A DNA stretch of 64,000 nt, taken from NCBI GenBank assembly GCA_015493525.1, contig WGCY01000053.1, forward strand, positions 62,001 through 126,000, written 5' to 3'. How positions within the stretch are numbered: the stretch's first letter is position 1; the number at the start of each line of letters is the position of its first letter. The position numbers and the translations under genes were made by a program. This DNA is from Bacteroidales bacterium (GTDB taxonomy: Bacteria > Bacteroidota > Bacteroidia > Bacteroidales > F082). Below, piece after piece: positions 56,742 to 64,000 of this stretch. The notes below the pieces were generated by a model. That model ran no database searches and had not been told where the DNA came from. It was given only the letters and a program-made list of their open reading frames with translations.

Positions 56742-57563
56742 ATGGGAAACAGTGCAGATTTCTTAAACAAACACGGAAAAATCAGAAACAGTATTTACGA
56801 AGAGAAGCTTAAGACCTTACAGATAGAGCTCGTTAAACTTCAGGAATGGGTAAAAGCCGAAGGCAAAAAGGTTGTGGTTATTTTTGAAGGCCGCGATGCT
56901 GCCGGAAAAGGGGGCGTTATCAAGCGAATTACGGAGCGGTTAAACCCGAGGGTCGTCCGCGTGGTTGCCCTGGGTGTTCCTACTGAAAAAGAGAAAACAC
57001 AATGGTATTTCCAACGTTACGTACCCCATCTGCCTGCTGCCGGTGAAATGGTTTTGTTTGACCGTTCGTGGTACAACCGTGCCGGAGTGGAACGGGTCAT
57101 GGGGTTCTGTACGGACGACGAATACTGGGATTTTTTAAGGGCCTGCCCCAATTTTGAGAAAATGCTTATCCGGGCGGGGATAACCATTATAAAATACTGG
57201 TTCTCAGTAAGTGAAGAAGAGCAGGAAAAACGTTTCCAGTCCCGTCTTGCCGATCCCACCAAACGGTGGAAGCTTAGCCCAATGGATGTCAAATCACGCG
57301 GGTTATGGGTAGAATACTCCAAAGCAAAAGATGATATGTTTTCCTACACCGATACCAAATTGTGCCCCTGGTATGTCGTCAATGCCGACGACAAAAAACG
57401 TGCCCGCCTCAATACCATCCACCATCTGCTCCGGTTGATACCGTATGAAGATTTGACCCCCAAGCCCATGGATTTGCCACCGCGCAAAAAAGAAAAAGGC
57501 TACGTACGTCCTCCCATGCAGGAACAGACTTTTGTCCCCGATATATTTGAAACAGGAGAATAA
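56742..57563 (+). CDS. ppk2: Polyphosphate kinase 2 family protein
   Basis: VVVIFEGRDAAGKGGVIKRITERLNPRVVRVVALGVPTEKEKTQWYFQRYVPHLPAAGEMVLFDRSWYNRAGVERVMGFC. Confidence 0.96.
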   Translation: MGNSADFLNKHGKIRNSIYEEKLKTLQIELVKLQEWVKAEGKKVVVIFEGRDAAGKGGVIKRITERLNPRVVRVVALGVPTEKEKTQWYFQRYVPHLPAAGEMVLFDRSWYNRAGVERVMGFCTDDEYWDFLRACPNFEKMLIRAGITIIKYWFSVSEEEQEKRFQSRLADPTKRWKLSPMDVKSRGLWVEYSKAKDDMFSYTDTKLCPWYVVNADDKKRARLNTIHHLLRLIPYEDLTPKPMDLPPRKKEKGYVRPPMQEQTFVPDIFETGE

Positions 57564-57887
57564 AATTTTTTCACCTGATATAACATTCTGTTCCACAGGC
57601 TATAAGTCTGCACGTTACAGCTTTCAGTGGACACTTTTAAAAAAAATATTATCAAATTATTTGTTTTATCCAAAAAACAGATATATTTGTTGCCACAATA
57701 TGAAGCAAAAAAACACATATCCGTTTTCCCACGAACAACATCCCGTTGTAACGGAAATGCATTATATTTTTGTTTCAGCCAGGAACAACAGGCCCCCCTT
57801 CGGGGTATAATATTTTTGCGGAGTTCCGTACTCTGCCCTTTCCGCTTTATTATCAATAATTTATTTTAAAAGAAGTTAGATTTTATC

Positions 57888-58553
57888 ATGCAAGTTACTA
57901 TTAATGTGGCTAATAGCGTCCATGAGAAATATGCTCAAGCTATTTGCGAAATGATTGAAGAGGCTGCCAACCTGAGGGGAACGGGAATTGCCAAAAGAGA
58001 GCCCGAATATATCAGGAAAAAAATCCATAAGGGAAATGCCGTGATAGCCCTGGCAGACAAAAAATTAGTCGGTTTTTGTTACATCGAAAACTGGGAAGGC
58101 CATAAGTTTGTGGCAAATTCGGGTTTGATAGTACATCCCGATTACCGGGAGACAGGCCTGGCAAAAAAAATAAAAACGGAAATCTTTAAACTCTCCGTAA
58201 AAAAATTCCCGGAGGCAAAGATTTTTGGCATCACCACCAGCCTGGCCGTTATGAAAATAAACTCGGAACTGGGTTACAAACCGGTTACCTTTTCGGAACT
58301 TACTGCGGATGAGACTTTCTGGAAAGGGTGCGAAAACTGTACCAACCACGATATTTTAAAACGTACCGGGCGAAAAATGTGTTTGTGTACCGGAATGGTA
58401 TGCGACCCATCGCAACTTTCCAATATCCCCGTAAAGAAAAAGAAAAGCGTTGTGTACTGGCAGCAGTTTAAAAAATTCCTCAAAACACAGGGCAACCATC
58501 TCCCCATGAAAAATGCCATCTATCCTAGAATCAGTAAAATGTTACACAAATGA
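57888..58553 (+). CDS. GNAT-family acyltransferase, probable glutamate N-acyltransferase (ArgA-like) at head of arginine operon
   Basis: GNAT fold (GLIVHPDYRETGLAKKIKTEIF); overlaps argG start; Cys-rich C-terminus. Confidence 0.8.
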   Translation: MQVTINVANSVHEKYAQAICEMIEEAANLRGTGIAKREPEYIRKKIHKGNAVIALADKKLVGFCYIENWEGHKFVANSGLIVHPDYRETGLAKKIKTEIFKLSVKKFPEAKIFGITTSLAVMKINSELGYKPVTFSELTADETFWKGCENCTNHDILKRTGRKMCLCTGMVCDPSQLSNIPVKKKKSVVYWQQFKKFLKTQGNHLPMKNAIYPRISKMLHK

Positions 58554-59743
58554 AAAAGAAAAAAGTATTACTGGCCTTTAGCGGTGGCCTCGACACCTCG
58601 TATTGTGTCAAATATTTCATCCACGAAAAAGCACTTGAAGTGCATACAGCCATCGTCAACACCGGAGGATTTTCGGAGGAAGAACTGCAAAAAATTGAAA
58701 AACTGGCTTACAATCTGGGAGCCAAAACCCATAAAACCATTGACGGAAGCAGTGATTTTTATGAACACATTGTAAAATATCTGATCTTTGGCAATATCCT
58801 GAAAAACAACACTTATCCGCTGTCGGTGAGTGCCGAGCGTATCTTTCAGGCAAAGGCACTGGCAGAATATGCCAAAGCCATAAAAGCCGATTATATCGCC
58901 CACGGCAGTACCGGGGCGGGAAACGACCAGGTCCGCTTTGATTTGGGTTTTCAGCTGACAGCACCCGAACTGGAGATTTTAACACCGGTAAGGGACCAGG
59001 TGCTGAGCCGTACACAGGAGATTGATTACCTGTCGAAATACGGGGTGGAAAGCGATTGGGGGAAATCAAAATATTCTATCAACAAAGGGCTGTGGGGGAC
59101 GAGCATTGGCGGAAAAGAAACGCTCACATCCAATCAGCCGTTGCCCGATGAGGCTTTTCCCTCCAAAGTGGAGAAATCGGTTCCCGAAACACTGGCCATT
59201 GGCTTTGAAAAAGGAGAAATCACTTCCGTAAACGGCAAAAAAACCGAACCGGTAAAAGCCATTCAATTCATCGATTCCCTGGCATCGAAATTTGCCATCG
59301 GACGCGACATGCATACCGGCGATACCATTATCGGCATCAAAGGAAGAATCGGGTTCGAAGCCGCTGCCGCATCCATTATCATCAAGGCACATCACGTGCT
59401 GGAAAAACATACGCTGAGCAAATGGCAACTCTACTGGAAAGAGCAACTGGCCAACTGGTATGGTATGTTTGTCCATGAGGCACAATATTTTGAGCCGGTC
59501 ATGCGCAACATCGAAAACTTCCTGCTGGATACACAAAAAAATGTTTCGGGAAAAGTAATGATTAAGCTGCATCCTTACCATTTTGAGATAGAGGGAATCC
59601 AATCAGAACATGATTTAATGAACTCCGGTTTCGGCGATTATGGTGAGGTAAACAAAGCCTGGACAGGTGAGGATGTGAAAGGCTTTGTGAAGATTATGTC
59701 CAATTCCGTAAAGATTTTTCAAAACGTAAACAAAAAACAATGA
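58550..59743 (+). CDS. argG: Argininosuccinate synthase
   Basis: KVLLAFSGGLDTSYCVKYF; AHGSTGAGNDQVRFDLGF; LTPVRDQVLSRTQEIDYL. Confidence 0.95.
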   Translation: MKKKKVLLAFSGGLDTSYCVKYFIHEKALEVHTAIVNTGGFSEEELQKIEKLAYNLGAKTHKTIDGSSDFYEHIVKYLIFGNILKNNTYPLSVSAERIFQAKALAEYAKAIKADYIAHGSTGAGNDQVRFDLGFQLTAPELEILTPVRDQVLSRTQEIDYLSKYGVESDWGKSKYSINKGLWGTSIGGKETLTSNQPLPDEAFPSKVEKSVPETLAIGFEKGEITSVNGKKTEPVKAIQFIDSLASKFAIGRDMHTGDTIIGIKGRIGFEAAAASIIIKAHHVLEKHTLSKWQLYWKEQLANWYGMFVHEAQYFEPVMRNIENFLLDTQKNVSGKVMIKLHPYHFEIEGIQSEHDLMNSGFGDYGEVNKAWTGEDVKGFVKIMSNSVKIFQNVNKKQ

Positions 59744-60717
59744 TACAGGTAGGAATAGTAGGCGGTACAGGTTATGTGGCGGGCGAATTGCTCCGAATTT
59801 TAATGTACCATCCGAATGTCGGTATCCGGTTTGTGTACAGCCATTCACATGCCGGAAAAAGGGTAAACAGCGTTCACGAAGATTTGTTTATGCTGGCAGG
59901 CCTTACCTTTACGGATGAAGTCATTTTGGACGTGGATGTGGTTTTTCTCAGCCTCGGCCATGGAAATTCCACCAAGTTTCTCCGGGAGCATACTTTCCCG
60001 GCAAAGACAAAAATCATAGACCTGAGCAACGACTTCCGGTTAAAAGAAAAGAACAGTTTCGGAACAAGAAACTTCGTTTACGGACTGGTGGAGAAAGAAG
60101 CCAAAGCCATTGCTTCCGCAGAAAACATTGCCAATCCGGGATGTTTCGCCACAGCCATACAACTGGGGTTGTTGCCCCTTGCCAGCGAGAAAAAATTGCA
60201 GGGTGATGTTCATGTTCAAGGCATTACAGGCTCTACAGGGGCCGGCAGGGGACTTTCGGAAACCTCCCATTTCAGCTGGAGAAACAACAATGTTTCCGTG
60301 TACAAACCTTTTACCCATCAGCACCTTGACGAGATAAAGGAAACATTACTCGATTTTCAACCCGATTTTACCAACGAAATCAACTTTGTACCCGTACGGG
60401 GAAACTTCTCCCGTGGCATTATGATAACGGCCTATACCGAAACCATTTTGTCAGCAAAAGCCCTGATACAGTTGTACCGCGATTTTTATGCAGACAAAAC
60501 TTTTACCGTGGTGAGCGACAGCGTTATCCATCTCAAACAGGTGGTCAACACAAACTACTGTTTGCTCCAGGTACAAAAACACGGGAACAAAGCCTTTGTC
60601 GTTTCCGTCATCGACAATCTGCTCAAAGGGGCAGCGGGCCAGGCTGTGGAAAATATGAACCTGATGTTTGGCCTTGCAGCTGATGAAGGGCTAAAATTAA
60701 AACCAAACTATTTTTAA
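59740..60717 (+). CDS. argC: N-acetyl(succinyl)-gamma-glutamyl-phosphate reductase
   Basis: IQVGIVGGTGYVAGELLRIL; IANPGCFATAIQLGLLPL; GSTGAGRGLSETSHF. Confidence 0.95.
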   Translation: MIQVGIVGGTGYVAGELLRILMYHPNVGIRFVYSHSHAGKRVNSVHEDLFMLAGLTFTDEVILDVDVVFLSLGHGNSTKFLREHTFPAKTKIIDLSNDFRLKEKNSFGTRNFVYGLVEKEAKAIASAENIANPGCFATAIQLGLLPLASEKKLQGDVHVQGITGSTGAGRGLSETSHFSWRNNNVSVYKPFTHQHLDEIKETLLDFQPDFTNEINFVPVRGNFSRGIMITAYTETILSAKALIQLYRDFYADKTFTVVSDSVIHLKQVVNTNYCLLQVQKHGNKAFVVSVIDNLLKGAAGQAVENMNLMFGLAADEGLKLKPNYF

Positions 60718-60753
60718 GTAATTCAATATGAACCAATTAACAAATAAAATAAA

Positions 60754-61566
60754 ATGAAGAAAACAAAAATTACCATTATCGGCACGGGAAACCTGGGGCT
60801 TTCTATCCTCAAAGGGCTGCTGGCCTCTTCGTTGAAAAAAGAAATTGAAATAACGGCCACCAAGCGTAAACTTCCTGATAAGCCATTGATAGAGAGCCAA
60901 CAGGTGCAGTTTACCACGGACAATGTATGGGCAGTAAAAGGGGCGGATGTGGTCATCTTTTCGGTGCAGCCGGGACAATTTCCCCAGGTAGCCGAACAGG
61001 TTAAGCATTTGCTGAACAACAAAGTGATTATTTCAACAATTACCGGGCTGACCCTGAAAGCACTGGAACAAACGCTGGGGAAAGAAAACCAGATTGTCCG
61101 TTCCATGCCCAACACAGCCATCGCCGTCAGCCAATCGATGACCTGCCTGAGTTATAATGGTGGCGAAGAGAGCATTAAAACGGCACAGGCCATATTTAAT
61201 GTACTTGGTAAAACATTGATTATCGAAGATGAACTGATGCAGGCGGCAACGGTTCTCGGTGCCAGTGGCATCGCTTTCTGGATGCGCCTGATCAGGGCCA
61301 CAACACAAGGCGGTATTCAACTGGGTTTCGATGCCGATGAAGCCAAAGCCATAGCCATACAAACTGCCTTGGGGGCCGCTTCCATCTTATCGGAAAATGT
61401 GAATGCCCACCCGGAAAGTGAAATAGACAAAGTAACCACACCGAGAGGATGTACTATTCGCGGCCTTAATGAAATGGAATATAGGGGTTTAAGTTCTGCT
61501 TTAATCAAGGGACTGACAACTTCCTACGAAATGATTTCGCAGATAAAAGTAAACATGGATGCCTGA
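60754..61566 (+). CDS. proC: Pyrroline-5-carboxylate reductase
   Basis: ITIIGTGNLGLSILKGLL; IVRSMPNTAIAVSQSMTCL; VTTPRGCTIRGLNEMEYRGLSSALIKGL. Confidence 0.93.
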   Translation: MKKTKITIIGTGNLGLSILKGLLASSLKKEIEITATKRKLPDKPLIESQQVQFTTDNVWAVKGADVVIFSVQPGQFPQVAEQVKHLLNNKVIISTITGLTLKALEQTLGKENQIVRSMPNTAIAVSQSMTCLSYNGGEESIKTAQAIFNVLGKTLIIEDELMQAATVLGASGIAFWMRLIRATTQGGIQLGFDADEAKAIAIQTALGAASILSENVNAHPESEIDKVTTPRGCTIRGLNEMEYRGLSSALIKGLTTSYEMISQIKVNMDA

Positions 61567-61574
61567 GACTAAAT

Positions 61575-61601
61575 TTAGAATTCAGAAATTAGAATTCAGA
61601 A
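61575..61601. repeat. Direct repeat TTAGAATTCAGAA x2 (period 14) in argD leader
   Basis: TTAGAATTCAGAA at 61575-61587 and 61589-61601, followed by degenerate CCTAAA/TTCTAAA motifs. Confidence 0.75.
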
Positions 61602-61638
61602 CCCTAAAACCTAAATTCAAACTTCTAAAATTAAAAAG

Positions 61639-62769
61639 ATGAAATTGTTTGATGTTTACCCACGATATGATGTGGAGATGGTAAAAGCCGAAGGTGTTTT
61701 TCTATGGGACAGCAACAACCATAAATACCTCGATTTGTATGGTGGGCACGGTGTTATATCCATTGGCCATACGCATCCCGTTTATGTGGACAGGTTAAAA
61801 TCGCAGCTCGGCAAAATGGCATTTTATTCCAATTCCGTAAATATTCCCGTGCAGGAAAGTTTTGCCGAAGAACTGACAAAATTCTCCGGCTATGCGGATT
61901 ACAAAGTGTTTTTGTGCAATTCGGGTGCCGAAGCCAATGAAAATGCTCTAAAATTGGCCTCTTTTTATACCGGCAAAAGACGTGTTATTGCTTTCAAGGG
62001 AAGTTTTCACGGAAGGACATCGGCAACACTTGCCGTTACGGACAATCCCAAACTTTCGTCCGCCCTGAACCGCTCTACTTTTCCGGTGGATTTTCTGGAA
62101 TTAAACCGTACCGACCAGCTCAGGCAAGCGTTTGAGAAAGAGGATATTTGTGCGGTTATTGTGGAAGGGATTCAGGGTGTGGGCGGACTGGATGCCCCCT
62201 CACCGGCATTTTTAAAACAACTCTCTGAGACGTGCCAGCAAAAGGGCGTTTTGCTTATACTGGATGAGATTCAAAGCGGATACGGAAGAACAGGCAAATT
62301 CTTTGCCCATCAATATGCTGGTATCCAACCGGATATTATAACCATGGCCAAAGGAATGGGAAATGGTTTTCCCATGGCAGGTCTGCTGATTCATCCGAAA
62401 ATAAAACCCTGGCACGGGATGTTGGGAACCACTTTTGGGGGAAATCCGCTTGCCTGTACCGCCGGTTTGGCCGTGCTTAAAGTTTTACGGCAGGATGCCG
62501 TTCTCAAGAATGTTTTGGAAGTCAACAAATTTCTGATGAACAAACTGAAAGAAATAAACCAGATCAAGCAAATAAAGGGCAAAGGTTTGATGCTTGGCGT
62601 GGAATTTGATTTTCCCATCCGGGAAATTCGTCAGACGTTGCTTTTTAAACATAAGATTTTTACCGGTTCGTCCGCTGATCCCAACCTGTTGCGTATCCTG
62701 CCACCCCTGACCATTTCAAAAAAACAAATCGCCCTGTTTCCAGCTGCATTAAAACAGATACTATCTTGA
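61639..62769 (+). CDS. argD: Acetyl(succinyl)ornithine aminotransferase, class III
   Basis: YLDLYGGHGVISIGHTHP; FLCNSGAEANENALKLA; LLILDEIQSGYGRTGKFFAHQ; MAKGMGNGFPMAGLL. Confidence 0.94.
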   Translation: MKLFDVYPRYDVEMVKAEGVFLWDSNNHKYLDLYGGHGVISIGHTHPVYVDRLKSQLGKMAFYSNSVNIPVQESFAEELTKFSGYADYKVFLCNSGAEANENALKLASFYTGKRRVIAFKGSFHGRTSATLAVTDNPKLSSALNRSTFPVDFLELNRTDQLRQAFEKEDICAVIVEGIQGVGGLDAPSPAFLKQLSETCQQKGVLLILDEIQSGYGRTGKFFAHQYAGIQPDIITMAKGMGNGFPMAGLLIHPKIKPWHGMLGTTFGGNPLACTAGLAVLKVLRQDAVLKNVLEVNKFLMNKLKEINQIKQIKGKGLMLGVEFDFPIREIRQTLLFKHKIFTGSSADPNLLRILPPLTISKKQIALFPAALKQILS

Positions 62770-62787
62770 CATATAAAAGAATAGGCC

Positions 62788-63573
62788 ATGAAATCAAAAG
62801 ATAAACTGAAGGTTGTAAAAATAGGGGGGAAGCTCATTGATGACAATGCCCGACTAAAAAGAATCCTGGCTGCCTTTGCCCGCCTGGAGGGAAATAAAAT
62901 CCTTGTTCATGGCGGTGGCTCCCTGGCCAGCCGCATCAGCCATTCGCTGGGAATAAAACCCCGAATGATAGATGGGAGAAGAATTACCTCTGCCCGCGAT
63001 ATGGAGGTGGTTACAATGGTATATGCCGGGCTGGTCAATAAACAAATTGTCGCCGGACTGCAAAAGGAGGGAAACAATGCCATAGGCCTGTCGGGAGCAG
63101 ATGGCAATAGCCTTGTGGCACACAAACGGCCCGTAAAAGAGGTGGATTACGGTTATGTGGGAGATATTGAAAAAGTAAATGCAAAAATGGTCAAAACATT
63201 GATAGAACTGGGATTGACACCTGTCTTCAGTGCCATTACCCATGATGCAAAAGGGCAATTGCTGAACACCAATTCCGACACCGTTGCCGCTGAAATTGCC
63301 ATGGCCATGAGCGAATATCTCGAAACGGAATTGCTCTATTGCTTTGAAAAACCAGGGGTTTTGAAAGATCCGGAAGACGAACGCTCAGTGTTGCCCTTAC
63401 TGGATTATTTCCTGTTTGAGAAGGGGAAAAAAGATGGCTTTATCCGGCAGGGAATGCTTCCCAAACTTCATACCGGGTTTCAGGCACTGAAAAAGAACGT
63501 TTCGGCGGTGAAAATTGGCAACGAAACATTGCTGGATGAGAAAACAACACTGTTTACACAATTAAAGTTATGA
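62788..63573 (+). CDS. argB: N-acetyl(succinyl)glutamate kinase
   Basis: KVVKIGGKLIDD; KILVHGGGSLASRISHSLGIKPRMIDGRRITSARDMEVVTMVYAGLVNKQIV; LNTNSDTVAAEIA. Confidence 0.94.
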   Translation: MKSKDKLKVVKIGGKLIDDNARLKRILAAFARLEGNKILVHGGGSLASRISHSLGIKPRMIDGRRITSARDMEVVTMVYAGLVNKQIVAGLQKEGNNAIGLSGADGNSLVAHKRPVKEVDYGYVGDIEKVNAKMVKTLIELGLTPVFSAITHDAKGQLLNTNSDTVAAEIAMAMSEYLETELLYCFEKPGVLKDPEDERSVLPLLDYFLFEKGKKDGFIRQGMLPKLHTGFQALKKNVSAVKIGNETLLDEKTTLFTQLKL

Positions 63574-64000
63574 CAAATCTAATGGAGACAAAAGAACTAA
63601 AAACCAAAGCTTTAGAACTACTGACAGCCTTAATCAAAACGCCTGCTTTTTCGGGAGAAGAAGAAAAGGTACGTATCATTATTCAAGAATGGCTGAACGG
63701 TTTCGGCGTAAGCTATTCCGTTACCAACAACAACATCAAGGCGCAAAATCTTTATTTTGACCCGGCCAAACCGACCATTCTGCTGAACTCGCACATGGAT
63801 ACGGTAAAACCGAACAAAGGATATACCCGCGATCCCTTTTCCCCGGAGACAGAAAACGGAAAATTATACGGACTGGGCAGTAACGATGCCGGAGGCCCGT
63901 TGGTTTCGCTACTCAGTACATTTGTCTATTTTTACCGGCATAAGAACCTGAAATACAACCTGCTCATGGCGGCTACCGCCGAAGAGGAGAGTTCGGGGCC
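63570..64000 (+). CDS. M20-family deacylase, probable acetylornithine deacetylase-like (3' truncated by window end)
   Basis: Open frame from ATG at 63570 (ATGA overlap with argB): ...PTILLNSHMDTVKPNKGYTRDPFSPETENGKLYGLGSNDAGGPLVSLLSTF... M20 metal-binding motifs. Confidence 0.9.
   Translation, partial: MTNLMETKELKTKALELLTALIKTPAFSGEEEKVRIIIQEWLNGFGVSYSVTNNNIKAQNLYFDPAKPTILLNSHMDTVKPNKGYTRDPFSPETENGKLYGLGSNDAGGPLVSLLSTFVYFYRHKNLKYNLLMAATAEEESSG

Overview
This 64 kb window looks like a typical chromosomal segment of a Bacteroidetes (Bacteroidales/Marinilabiliales-like) bacterium. Evidence for that placement: PorX, a T9SS sorting domain, TAnnTTTG-type promoters and a bTHX ribosomal protein. Most of it is housekeeping genes: uvrB (partial), dinB, an RND efflux operon, mnmE, sucD, two fused alpha/beta 2-oxoacid dehydrogenase E1 genes, ruvX, def, fmt, HU, recQ, porX-tsaE-ald, dnaB, mnmD, crcB and ppk2. 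It ends with an arginine operon (GNAT-argG-argC-proC-argD-argB-argE-like). The most unusual region is 3.9-5.3 kb. There, an array of about nine ~100-bp imperfect-palindrome units, each built from short CTTNGTG / CACNAAG sub-repeats, surrounds and abuts a GxxExxY (PD-(D/E)XK-like) gene. A separate REP-like double hairpin sits inside the loop of the first unit. The whole island lies between divergent dinB and a LexA-like XRE/S24 repressor, and both of those flanks carry the same ATTAAAATTTAA core. Other points of interest are a free-standing archaeal-type ThrRS editing domain, a MurL/MurD2-type pair, a bTHX protein with a histone H1-like tail, a GT2 protein fused to a degenerate sugar-transferase-like domain, and a possible Arg-codon leader peptide ahead of the arginine operon. 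No CRISPR array, rRNA or clear tRNA was recognised by eye. All family calls come from motif recognition without database searches.
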